Assembly (NCBI GenBank): GCA_964402055.1
Contig: CAYOAV010000027.1
Location: 1-23,196 of the forward strand
Length of the DNA stretch: 23,196 bases
Direction: 5' to 3'
Origin: UMGS363 sp964402055
GTDB taxonomy: Bacteria; Bacillota; Clostridia; Oscillospirales; Ruminococcaceae
How positions within the stretch are numbered: position 1 is the stretch's first letter; every line of letters begins with the position of its first letter. The notes under the pieces are model-generated. The model was given only the letters and a program-made list of their open reading frames with translations, was not told the origin of the DNA and searched no databases. Below are positions 8,445 through 14,941 of the stretch, piece after piece. Both the position numbers and the translations under genes were made by a program.

Positions 8445-8531
8445 TGACTGGAATTATTGAAATCATCACCAATTTAAAAATTTTCATAGGTTTATGATTT
8501 GTGCGATTGGACGAAAAGAAAATATTTCATC

Positions 8532-8560
8532 TTGACAAAAAATAAATTATGCGATAAAAT
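8532..8560 (+). promoter_or_regulatory. Sigma-A promoter of the MATE exporter leader
   Basis: A perfect TTGACA (8532-8537) is 17 nt from TAAAAT (8555-8560). The start point would be about 8565-8567, so transcription begins about 110 nt before the MATE start codon and must cross the terminator at 8601. I see no clear terminator for clpC in 8445-8531. Confidence 0.8.
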
Positions 8561-8564
8561 TAAA

Positions 8565-8640
8565 GCATCGAGTAGCGAAATGGCAATTAAATTGTTTTCA
8601 GGCGTAAATCCAGATGATGGGTTTACGTCTTTTTTATTTG
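8565..8640 (+). ncRNA. Candidate attenuation leader or riboswitch (possibly guanidine-IV/mepA class)
   Basis: A short leader from about 8565 runs into an intrinsic terminator (8601-8635) placed between a strong promoter and the MATE gene, so the gene can be expressed only by readthrough. Four loop bases of the terminator (GATG, 8613-8616) can pair with CATC at 8566-8569 in the 5' part, hinting at a tertiary or alternative pairing. The guanidine-IV (mepA motif) riboswitch is a small transcriptional switch upstream of MATE genes in Clostridia, which fits the context. I did not match its consensus base by base, so the class is inference. Other ligands or a peptide-free attenuator remain possible. 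Confidence 0.45.
8601..8635 (+). terminator. Intrinsic terminator in the 5' leader of the MATE gene
   Basis: An 11-bp stem (8601-8611 with 8619-8629, including two G-T pairs) has a 7-nt AGATGAT loop and is followed by T6 (8630-8635). Its place 42 nt upstream of the MATE start codon and after a strong promoter marks it as a regulatory attenuator rather than the end of clpC. Confidence 0.8.
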
Positions 8641-8676
8641 CCCGAATATTTTTCGCAGAAAAGAAAGGAAAAAATT

Positions 8677-10065
8677 ATGGAAAAAATTGAAAAAACGAAT
8701 AAAATGGGTTCTGAACCTGTCGGAAAGGTAATGCTGTCGATGGGAATACCTATGATACTTTCAATGGTGCTTCAGGCTTGCTATAATATAGTTGACAGTA
8801 TGTTTGTTGCGAGGATTACTGACACTGACGGTATAGTCGGAATGGGTGAGAAGGCAGTGAACGCACTGACACTTGCATTTCCGATACAGATGCTTATTGT
8901 AGCTTTTGCGATAGGAACGGGAATAGGTGTAAATGCATTCCTTGCAAAATGCCTTGGTCAGGGAGATTCCGAAAAGACATCAAAGGCGGCAGGCAACGGT
9001 ATGACGCTTGGGTTTATCATTTATATATGCTTTCTTGTTTTCGGAATAATCGGTTCGGGAGCGTATATAAGAAGTCAGTCCAGCGATCCTGTAATAACCG
9101 AAATGGGAATAGAATATCTTTCAATATGCTGTATAGGTTCGCTTGGAATAGTGATGTTTTCGATTTTTGAAAAGCTGCTCCAGTCAACGGGAAAATCGGT
9201 TTATTCAACTATTGCCCAGATATCTGGTGCGGTATTGAATATAATACTTGACCCGATAATGATATTCGGCTGGTGCGGCTGTCCTGAAATGGGAATAAGG
9301 GGAGCGGCTTATGCAACGGTAATAGGACAGTTCGGTTCAATGCTTATAGCTATGCTGTTTCATTTTATTAAGAATAAAGAGGTTCGCTTCAGTTTGCGTT
9401 ATTTAAAGCCGGAAATCAAGATAATAAAGGATATTTATATAATAGGTCTGCCAGCGATAGTTATGCAGGCACTTATGTCGCTCATGACCTACGGTGTAAA
9501 TGTTATTTTTATCACAGTTTCCGAAGCCGCAGTTACTGCGTATGGAATTTTCTATAAGATACAGCAGTTCATTTTCTTTGCAGGCTTTGGTCTTAGGGAC
9601 GCAATAACACCGATAGTTGCATATAACAGCGGCATGGGAGATGATAAGCGTGTAAAACAGGGCATTTTTTACGGCATTGCTTACACTGAAATAATTATGC
9701 TTGCAGGAATAATTGCACTTGAGATATTTGCTTCTCCGCTGATTGGATTATTTGAGGTTTCAGCAGAAACGGCGGAGCTTTGCGTGCTTGCGACAAGGAT
9801 AATTGCTTCGGGATTCCTTTTTGCAGGAGCAAATATTGCTATACAAGGTGTTTTTCAGGCATTGGGTTATGGAAAAGGTTCGCTTGTTATTTCTCTTTTG
9901 AGATTATGCGTAGCAGTTCTTCCGCTTGCTTATATATTTTCAAAAATGTCAAATGCATCCGTGCTTATCTGGTGGGCATTCCCGATAGCGGAGCTTATTG
10001 CGGCTGTTACAGCGGTAATAATGCTAAAGAAGGCGTTTACAAGGTTGAATATGAATAAAATGTAA
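8677..10065 (+). CDS. MATE family efflux transporter
   Basis: A 462-aa polytopic membrane protein with about 12 TM segments in two related halves, typical of MATE (MepA/NorM-like) exporters. These move cationic drugs or metabolites out in exchange for Na+ or H+. Family-like stretches are the PVGKVMLSMGIPMILSM start, GMGEKAVNALTLAFPIQM in the first half, and LNIILDPIMIFG. The ATG at 8677 follows GAAAGGAAAA; an in-frame ATG at 8614 lies inside the leader terminator and is rejected. No partner gene is co-transcribed: the next gene has its own promoter 17 nt downstream. Expression is probably controlled by the leader terminator. If that is a guanidine-IV switch, the natural substrate may be guanidinium. 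Confidence 0.92.
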   Translation: MEKIEKTNKMGSEPVGKVMLSMGIPMILSMVLQACYNIVDSMFVARITDTDGIVGMGEKAVNALTLAFPIQMLIVAFAIGTGIGVNAFLAKCLGQGDSEKTSKAAGNGMTLGFIIYICFLVFGIIGSGAYIRSQSSDPVITEMGIEYLSICCIGSLGIVMFSIFEKLLQSTGKSVYSTIAQISGAVLNIILDPIMIFGWCGCPEMGIRGAAYATVIGQFGSMLIAMLFHFIKNKEVRFSLRYLKPEIKIIKDIYIIGLPAIVMQALMSLMTYGVNVIFITVSEAAVTAYGIFYKIQQFIFFAGFGLRDAITPIVAYNSGMGDDKRVKQGIFYGIAYTEIIMLAGIIALEIFASPLIGLFEVSAETAELCVLATRIIASGFLFAGANIAIQGVFQALGYGKGSLVISLLRLCVAVLPLAYIFSKMSNASVLIWWAFPIAELIAAVTAVIMLKKAFTRLNMNKM

Positions 10066-10081
10066 AAAATATAGTTCTCTG

Positions 10082-10110
10082 TTGACACTAAGAGGGATAT
10101 GTGGTAAAAT
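10082..10110 (+). promoter_or_regulatory. Sigma-A promoter of the aldolase-like gene
   Basis: A perfect TTGACA (10082-10087) is 17 nt from TAAAAT (10105-10110). It begins right after the MATE stop codon and gives a leader of about 65 nt before the ATG at 10182. Confidence 0.82.
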
Positions 10111-10127
10111 ATAAAAGTAATAAATTT

Positions 10128-10161
10128 ACTTTAGCACCAAAAAGCTTAAAATCGCTAAAGT
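10128..10161 (+). promoter_or_regulatory. Leader hairpin before the aldolase-like gene
   Basis: ACTTTAGC (10128-10135) and GCTAAAGT (10154-10161) form a perfect 8-bp inverted repeat with an 18-nt loop in the 5' leader. It ends 4 nt before the GAGAGGAAG RBS. It could act as an mRNA stem that affects translation or stability, or as a dyad operator. No known riboswitch class was recognised. Confidence 0.5.
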
Positions 10162-10181
10162 GCAAGAGAGGAAGTATCATT

Positions 10182-11162
10182 ATGACAGAGAAAAAGGGAG
10201 ATCTTATCTCATACAGACCTGATATCAAGCTGCTTGACGCAACTATCCGTGACGGCGGACTTGTAAATAACTTTAAATTTTCCGATGAATTTATCAAGGA
10301 GCTTTATAAAACCAACGTCAAGTCAGGCGTTGAATATATGGAATTCGGATATAAGGCTTCAAAGGAGCTTTTCAATGTCAAGGAATTCGGCAAGTGGAAA
10401 TTCTGCGATGAAGAGGATATCCGTGCAGTAGTAGGCGAAAATAACACAAATCTTAAGCTTACTGTTATGGCTGACGTTGGAAGATGCGACTATAAAAAGG
10501 ATATTCTTCCCAAGAGTGAGAGCGTTATTGATATGATCCGTATCGCTACATATACTCATCAGATGCCTGGAGCTATTGAAATGATCAATTACTGTCACGA
10601 GCTTGGCTATGAAACGACTGTAAATATTATGGCAATTTCTGCGGCTAAGGAAGAGGACGTTAAGAAGTCACTGGAAATGGTTTGCAACTCGCCTGTTGAC
10701 GTTATTTATCTTGTTGACAGCTATGGTTCGCTTTACCCCGAGCAGATAAGAGAAATGACAAAGCTTTATTGTGAGGCTGCCGAGGCTTGCGGTAAAAAGG
10801 TCGGTCTGCATATGCACAATAATCAGCAGCTTGCTTTTGCGAATACTATTGAGGGTATCGCATTCGGTGCAAGCTTTGCAGACGCAACTATGAGCGGTAT
10901 GGGCAGAGGAGCAGGTAACTGTTATATGGAGCAGATGCTTTCCTTCCTTAAAAATCCTAATTATAATCTTTCACCTGCACTTAAATTTGTTGAAAAGTAC
11001 ATTTCCAAGGAAAGAGCAAACGGCTCTGTATGGGGATATGACGTTCCGTATATGCTTACAGGTGTGCTTAATCGCCACCCAAGATCGGCTATTGCTTTCA
11101 TTAAGGAAGAAAAGACCGATTTTGATGAATTCTATCAGGATCTTCTTTACGAGCTTTCATAA
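10182..11162 (+). CDS. DRE-TIM metallolyase (HMGL-like aldolase family)
   Basis: A 326-aa TIM-barrel enzyme of the family of HMG-CoA lyase, isopropylmalate synthase and 4-hydroxy-2-oxovalerate aldolase. The first strand carries LLDATIRDGG (catalytic Arg, metal-binding Asp), and HMHNN supplies two metal-binding His near the sixth strand. GMGRGAGN is the usual glycine-rich loop. Such enzymes make or break C-C bonds next to a carbonyl with a divalent metal. The substrate is not predictable: there is no acetaldehyde dehydrogenase partner for MhpE-type chemistry and no leucine genes nearby. The ATG at 10182 follows GAGAGGAAG; an in-frame start at 10101 lies in the promoter. It is monocistronic, between its own promoter and terminator. 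Confidence 0.85.
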   Translation: MTEKKGDLISYRPDIKLLDATIRDGGLVNNFKFSDEFIKELYKTNVKSGVEYMEFGYKASKELFNVKEFGKWKFCDEEDIRAVVGENNTNLKLTVMADVGRCDYKKDILPKSESVIDMIRIATYTHQMPGAIEMINYCHELGYETTVNIMAISAAKEEDVKKSLEMVCNSPVDVIYLVDSYGSLYPEQIREMTKLYCEAAEACGKKVGLHMHNNQQLAFANTIEGIAFGASFADATMSGMGRGAGNCYMEQMLSFLKNPNYNLSPALKFVEKYISKERANGSVWGYDVPYMLTGVLNRHPRSAIAFIKEEKTDFDEFYQDLLYELS

Positions 11163-11180
11163 GATTTCTAAGATAAAACA

Positions 11181-11211
11181 AGAGCTGACGTTTTGACGCG
11201 TCAGCTCTTTT
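11181..11211 (+). terminator. Terminator of the aldolase-like gene
   Basis: A perfect 10-bp stem AGAGCTGACG (11181-11190) with 11199-11208 has an 8-nt loop and is followed by a short T-run (11208-11211, then ATAC). Confidence 0.82.
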
Positions 11212-11233
11212 ATACTATAGAGGTAAAGATGCA

Positions 11234-11263
11234 ATAAAAAAGCCCTGCAAAAATGCAAGGCTT
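11234..11263 (-). terminator. Terminator of tRNA-Arg
   Basis: On the minus strand a 10-bp stem (11263-11254 with 11249-11240, one T-G pair) closes a TTTT loop and is followed by a T-run. It lies 10 nt after the CCA end of the tRNA. Confidence 0.85.
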
Positions 11264-11273
11264 TAAATCTGCT

Positions 11274-11350
11274 TGGTGCGCTGCAAGGGACTCGAACCCC
11301 TGACCTACTGGTTCGTAGCCAGTCACTCTATCCAGCTGAGCTAGCAACGC
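11274..11350 (-). tRNA. tRNA-Arg (anticodon ACG)
   Basis: The 77-nt minus-strand gene has an acceptor stem GCGTTGC paired with GCAGCGC, discriminator A and an encoded CCA. The D arm contains GCTCAGCTGGATAGAG. The anticodon stem ACTGG/CCAGT encloses loop CTACGAA with anticodon ACG. The T arm has GGTTCGAGTCC. An ACG anticodon is normally edited to ICG and reads CGU, CGC and CGA. It has its own promoter and terminator. Confidence 0.96.
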
Positions 11351-11370
11351 ATCTTCAATCAGCATAAATT

Positions 11371-11399
11371 ATTATATCACTTTAATTTCCATTTGTCAA
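11371..11399 (-). promoter_or_regulatory. Sigma-A promoter of tRNA-Arg
   Basis: On the minus strand a perfect TTGACA (11399-11394) is 17 nt from a perfect TATAAT (11376-11371). It lies about 20 nt upstream of the mature tRNA 5' end, a strong consensus promoter as expected for a stable RNA. Between it and trmL (11400-11445) there is only a weak 4-bp hairpin with T7 that might end the trmL operon. Confidence 0.88.
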
Positions 11400-11445
11400 G
11401 GGGTTTTGAATATTTTTTCAAAAAAATGCAAAAGCATATATTTTG

Positions 11446-11952
11446 TCAGCTTTTCCACTCATATTGCGTAAGCTTTCCCTCGGAAGCAAGCTCGGGATAA
11501 TCCCATTGACGAAGCACTTCATATGCCGCAATTGCAACCGAATTTGAAAGGTTAAGACTGCGGAGCCTTGGCCGCATTGGTATTCGCAGGCAGCAATCGG
11601 GATTTTCATACAAAAGCTTTTCGGGTAAGCCTTTATCCTCACGTCCGAAAACGAGATAACAATTATCGGGATATTCAGCGTCGCTGTGGATATTTCTTCC
11701 CTTTGTAGTGAAGTAAAAGAATTTGCCGTTCGGATTTTTGAAGAAAAAATCGTCAAGGCTGTCATAATAGGTGATATCAAGCTCGTTCCAATAGTCAAGT
11801 CCTGCACGTTTAAGCTGTTTATCCGTCACCTCAAAGCCGAGAGGACGTACAAGATGAAGTCTTGCACCTGTTACTGCACAGGTTCTGGAAATATTGCCTG
11901 TATTTTGTGGTATCTGCGGTTCAACAAGCACTATATTAAGATTTTTTTCCAT
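11446..11952 (-). CDS. trmL: tRNA (cytidine(34)-2'-O)-methyltransferase TrmL
   Basis: A 168-aa SPOUT-class methyltransferase that 2'-O-methylates the wobble base of certain tRNA-Leu isoacceptors using S-adenosylmethionine. It begins with NIVLVEPQIPQNTGNI, has the middle motif CYLVFGREDKGLP and the C-terminal knot motif SLNLSNSVAIAAYEVLRQ, all typical of TrmL/CspR. The length is right for the family. The ATG at 11952 has GAGGTG at a proper distance. The upstream in-frame ATG at 11976 would overlap the pdxK gene and lacks an RBS. It is the last gene of a three-gene minus-strand operon, 10 nt after pdxK. Confidence 0.93.
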   Translation of the reverse strand: MEKNLNIVLVEPQIPQNTGNISRTCAVTGARLHLVRPLGFEVTDKQLKRAGLDYWNELDITYYDSLDDFFFKNPNGKFFYFTTKGRNIHSDAEYPDNCYLVFGREDKGLPEKLLYENPDCCLRIPMRPRLRSLNLSNSVAIAAYEVLRQWDYPELASEGKLTQYEWKS

Positions 11953-11962
11953 AAAATGCACC

Positions 11963-12823
11963 TCAGAATTGTTCATAATCGCATAAAACAGGGTCGCTTA
12001 TGAGATAATCAAGGCAGCTTTCCAGCATAATCCCGTCACGAGTATCTGTATAATAGCTGCTTGTGGTTTTTATTGCAAGTTCAAGAAAAGCTGTTGCTCG
12101 ATTCATAGCAATCGGCAGACTGTCGCCACGCAGGAGAGAGCCTGTCAGAACAGAAGCAAAAACATCGCCTGTTCCTGGGTAGCTTGCGTTTATCTGATTA
12201 TATTTTACTTTCCAGAATTTGCTATGTTCACGTTCATAGCCGATATTACAGCAGCTGCCGTTTGAAAATACGCTTGTTATAACAACGATTTTCGGACCTT
12301 TTTCACTTAATCGGACAAGGAAGCTCTTGGCCTGTTGTGAGGTAAGCTCGGGCTGATTAGGAGCTTCGCCAAGGAGAATAGCCGCTTCGGTGACGTTCGG
12401 TGTGATAATATCGGCAACTCCGACAAGCCTGCCCATACCCTTTTGCAGCTCTTCCGTGCAGGTTTTATACGGCTTGCCGTTATCCGCCATGACAGGGTCA
12501 ACTACCTTTAAAGAGCCTTTGTATTCCTCAAAAAAGCTCATACAATGATCGATCTGATCGTTTGAGGCAAGAAAGCCGCTGTAAACGCTGTCAAATTGAT
12601 AATCAAGCCTCTTATAATGTTCAAGGGCAGGGAGAATATAGTCAGTGAGGTCACGCATTACGACATCACCGAAGCCGCCCGTATGCGAGGACAGAATAGC
12701 AGTCGGAACAGGGCAGACCTGAATCCCCTGCGCGGATAGCGTTGGCAGGATAACAGATAATGAGCATCGTCCGATTCCAGAAAGGTCGTGAATAGCGGCA
12801 ACCTTAAGTGTATTTTTATACAT
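11963..12823 (-). CDS. pdxY: Pyridoxamine/pyridoxal kinase
   Basis: A 286-aa ribokinase-fold kinase that phosphorylates pyridoxal or pyridoxamine to salvage vitamin B6. The N-terminus VAAIHDLSGIGRCSL contains the substrate-binding region, VVDPVMADNGK is the conserved middle motif, and YPGTGDVFASVLTG carries the GTGD anion hole and catalytic Asp. The start was set at the ATG at 12823, 8 nt after AGGAAG; a TTG two codons earlier is too close to that site. The gene starts 17 nt after the serine hydrolase gene and precedes trmL. The symbol follows the pyridoxamine kinase (PdxY-like) annotation common in Clostridia; pdxK would be equally acceptable. Confidence 0.9.
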   Translation of the reverse strand: MYKNTLKVAAIHDLSGIGRCSLSVILPTLSAQGIQVCPVPTAILSSHTGGFGDVVMRDLTDYILPALEHYKRLDYQFDSVYSGFLASNDQIDHCMSFFEEYKGSLKVVDPVMADNGKPYKTCTEELQKGMGRLVGVADIITPNVTEAAILLGEAPNQPELTSQQAKSFLVRLSEKGPKIVVITSVFSNGSCCNIGYEREHSKFWKVKYNQINASYPGTGDVFASVLTGSLLRGDSLPIAMNRATAFLELAIKTTSSYYTDTRDGIMLESCLDYLISDPVLCDYEQF

Positions 12824-12840
12824 AATCAAAACTTCCTGAT

Positions 12841-13995
12841 TTACTTGTTTATTTCTGAAAAAACTGAATTAACAACAGCTTTTGAAAGACGTGTAGTTCC
12901 TGCTCCTGCTCGTTGTAGAGTGAGCGAAACAGATATGCGTTCAGTTCTGTCAATAAGGAGATATGTTCCCGTCCAGCCGTCCCAGCCGAATGCTCCGTCT
13001 GAAGCAAGCATACCAGCGTTATTGCGGTTTTCGACTATTCTCATAAAATTAGCATAGCCACAGCCCTTGCAGGAATCCCAGTTAAAGGTTTTCCTCTGCG
13101 ACTGCGAAAGTGAATCAACTCCAAGAAAATCAGATGTTTTTCTGCTGATAATTCCGCCGCCGTCACAGGAAAGAGCTGCACCAAGCTTTGCGTAATCCTC
13201 AGCTGTTGAGAAAAGTCCTGCACCGCCCGACTGGAAATTCGGGATTTCCTCAAAATCATAAATCGCAAGATTTACTCCCTTAAATGGTGTAAGTCCGTTA
13301 TCCGTGTATTCATAAATCTGTGAAAGACGGTCACGCTTTTCACTCGGAACATAAAAATCCGTATCATTCATTCCAAGCGGCGTGAGTATATTTTCCTTGA
13401 CAAAGCTGCGGAATTCCATACCTGAAGCAGCTTCAATAACCGCTCCCATCACATCGGCACTTGAACCGTACATCCAACCTTCACCAATATCAAAAAGCAG
13501 AGGACAGCTTGCCGCACGCTTTGCAAATTCTGACGTTGACATCATATTTCCGTCCTTATAGCTTTTGTCAAGCTCATACCAGAGCGTATTAAGCTTCTCT
13601 GCACGGCTGTCATCACAGGGATATGCGATACCCGATGTCATATTAAGCAGATCGGCGATTCTCATTCTCCGTGAAGCAGGCACAAGCTTGCCGTCATTCC
13701 AATAAACGGAGCTTTCAAACTCGGGAATAAAGCGGCAAAGCTCGTCCTCCATTGTTATCAAACCGTTTTCAAGGCAAATCATTGCAGAAATTGCCGTTAC
13801 GATTTTTGTGCAGGAAAACATACGGCATATCGTGTCTGTACGCATATGTTTTTTTATTTCCTTATCAGCATAACCACAGGCATAGCTTCCGATAACTTCA
13901 CCATCACTTGTTATAACAACAGCCGCTCCGACTTCTTCACCATTTTTTACAGCTTTTTCCATAATATCAGCAGTTTTTGTCATATTAATATTCAT
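12841..13995 (-). CDS. Serine hydrolase, class C beta-lactamase family
   Basis: A 384-aa protein with the beta-lactamase/D,D-peptidase fold. The nucleophile motif SxxK is SCTK in CRMFSCTKIVTAISA. The second motif usually YxN reads YGS (GWMYGSSADVMGAVIEA), and the third region reads WTGT instead of KTG or HTG. That pattern fits esterase-like or peptidase-like members (EstB/LpqH-type hydrolases) more than true AmpC. No signal peptide is visible, so it likely acts in the cytoplasm. The ATG at 13995 is strongly supported: GAGG lies 8 nt upstream, and the alternative ATG at 14022 falls inside the -10 box. It is the first gene of the operon with pdxY and trmL; the functional link is unclear. Confidence 0.87.
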   Translation of the reverse strand: MNINMTKTADIMEKAVKNGEEVGAAVVITSDGEVIGSYACGYADKEIKKHMRTDTICRMFSCTKIVTAISAMICLENGLITMEDELCRFIPEFESSVYWNDGKLVPASRRMRIADLLNMTSGIAYPCDDSRAEKLNTLWYELDKSYKDGNMMSTSEFAKRAASCPLLFDIGEGWMYGSSADVMGAVIEAASGMEFRSFVKENILTPLGMNDTDFYVPSEKRDRLSQIYEYTDNGLTPFKGVNLAIYDFEEIPNFQSGGAGLFSTAEDYAKLGAALSCDGGGIISRKTSDFLGVDSLSQSQRKTFNWDSCKGCGYANFMRIVENRNNAGMLASDGAFGWDGWTGTYLLIDRTERISVSLTLQRAGAGTTRLSKAVVNSVFSEINK

Positions 13996-14022
13996 ATCCG
14001 ATACCTCAATAGTGTTTTTCAT

Positions 14023-14051
14023 ATTATAGCATATTTTTTTGGATTTTTCAA
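14023..14051 (-). promoter_or_regulatory. Sigma-A promoter of the hydrolase-pdxY-trmL operon
   Basis: On the minus strand TTGAAA (14051-14046) is 17 nt from a perfect TATAAT (14028-14023). The start of transcription near 14016 excludes the upstream ATG at 14022 and fixes the hydrolase start at 13995. Confidence 0.82.
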
Positions 14052-14093
14052 GTAGGAATAAGGGATTGAAGAAATAGTATATATTGTAATGTA

Positions 14094-14109
14094 AATTTAT
14101 CGATAAATT
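14094..14109. repeat. 16-bp perfect palindrome upstream of the toxin-antitoxin promoter
   Basis: AATTTATCGATAAATT is a perfect 16-bp palindrome ending 3 nt before the -35 box of the antitoxin gene. A second palindrome, TATAGCTATA (14141-14150), directly follows the -10 box. Both are candidate operators for autoregulation by the antitoxin or the toxin-antitoxin complex. Confidence 0.5.
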
Positions 14110-14112
14110 ATA

Positions 14113-14141
14113 TTGACTTTTTGTAACAAATTGAGTATAAT
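14113..14141 (+). promoter_or_regulatory. Sigma-A promoter of the toxin-antitoxin operon
   Basis: TTGACT (14113-14118) is 17 nt from a perfect TATAAT (14136-14141). The start point would be near 14148, just before GGGAGG and the ATG at 14166, giving a very short leader. Confidence 0.85.
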
Positions 14142-14165
14142 ATAGCTATAAGGGAGGTATTGATT

Positions 14166-14489
14166 ATGTCTATTGCTTATGAAACACTCAACAGCCTTGT
14201 TTCCATAACTCAATTTAACAAAGGTCAGGCTTCAAGGATTTTTGACCGTCTGAATAATGAAAAACAGCTTATTGTTCTTAAAAATAATATTCCCTCTGCG
14301 GTTATAATTTCACCTGACGAATATATCCGTCTTTCTGAAATTGCCGAAGACTATCAACTGCTTTTAGAAGCACAGGAACGTCTTAAAAACAATGAAGATA
14401 AAAAATCATTATCATTTGATGACGTTATGCAAAATTATGGTATTTCTGAAAGCGACATTGATAATGCGGAGGATTTAGATGTAGAATGA
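14166..14489 (+). CDS. Type II antitoxin, Phd/YefM family
   Basis: A 107-aa protein with a Phd/YefM-like N-terminus. It has VSITQFNKGQASRIFDRLNNEK followed by IVLKNNIPSAVIISPDEYIRL, the conserved core that forms the DNA-binding dimer. The acidic C-terminal tail (about 70-107) would wrap the toxin and block it. GGGAGG lies 8 nt before the ATG at 14166; a TTG two codons upstream is less well placed. The stop codon overlaps the toxin start in ATGA, typical of translational coupling in toxin-antitoxin operons. It probably represses its own promoter through the nearby palindromes. Confidence 0.87.
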   Translation: MSIAYETLNSLVSITQFNKGQASRIFDRLNNEKQLIVLKNNIPSAVIISPDEYIRLSEIAEDYQLLLEAQERLKNNEDKKSLSFDDVMQNYGISESDIDNAEDLDVE

Positions 14490-14806
14490 ACTGGGATATA
14501 GAATTTATTCCCGAAGCTAACGAAGATTTGGGAAAGCTTGATGGCTCTGTTCGTCCGCAGATACTAAAGGGAATAAGAAAAGTAAGTCAGAACCCTCTTA
14601 GCGATGGATATGGAAAGCCTCTTGGAAATTATTCGAGAAGCGACTTGTCAGGCTTGATGAAAATCAAGTTTAAGAAAATAGGAATAAGGGTTGTTTACAA
14701 AGTGGAAATTATAGATAATGTTATGAAAATTATCATTATTTCCGCACGTTCAGACAATCAGGCCTATGAAGAAGCTGAAAAAAGGCGTAAAAAATATGAT
14801 TTATAG
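14486..14806 (+). CDS. Type II toxin, RelE/ParE superfamily
   Basis: A 106-aa basic protein with the RelE/ParE fold pattern. It starts WDIEFIPEANEDLGKLD, a helix pair with QILKGIRKVSQNPL follows, then GYGKPLGN, the strand segment LSGLMKIKFKKIGIRVVYKV and the closing IIIISARSDN. RelE-type members cleave mRNA on the ribosome; ParE-type members poison gyrase. Which applies cannot be decided here, although the basic KFKK and R residues in the strands and the C-terminal YEEAEKRRKKY favour RelE-like mRNA interference. It overlaps the antitoxin by 4 nt. No clear terminator follows before the cysK promoter. Confidence 0.85.
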   Translation: MNWDIEFIPEANEDLGKLDGSVRPQILKGIRKVSQNPLSDGYGKPLGNYSRSDLSGLMKIKFKKIGIRVVYKVEIIDNVMKIIIISARSDNQAYEEAEKRRKKYDL

Positions 14807-14876
14807 ATTTGTGAACCTGTCCTTGAGGCGAAATTTTTTCTTCTTAAATTTATTAATGCTTTACGTTATGCTTCTA

Positions 14877-14905
14877 TTGACAAAAACAAAAACATATGCT
14901 ATAAT
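14877..14905 (+). promoter_or_regulatory. Sigma-A promoter of cysK
   Basis: A perfect TTGACA (14877-14882) is 17 nt from a perfect TATAAT (14900-14905). The leader is only about 30 nt, too short for a T-box or SAM riboswitch, so control by sulfur would need a repressor or activator. Confidence 0.88.
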
Positions 14906-14941
14906 GCATATTAATATCATAGGTTTTAAAGGAGTGCTGTT

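Noticed and set aside
10182..11162. Nucleoid-structuring H-NS protein, a label sometimes given to such genes
   Set aside because: The protein has DRE-TIM barrel motifs (DATIRDGG, HMHNN, GMGRGAGN) and no H-NS features.
14807..14876. Terminator for the Phd/RelE-type pair
   Set aside because: A T-run is present but only a 3-bp CCT/AGG stem can form before it, too weak to call.
14906..14941. T-box or SAM riboswitch upstream of cysK
   Set aside because: The leader is only about 30 nt after a consensus promoter, too short for either element.
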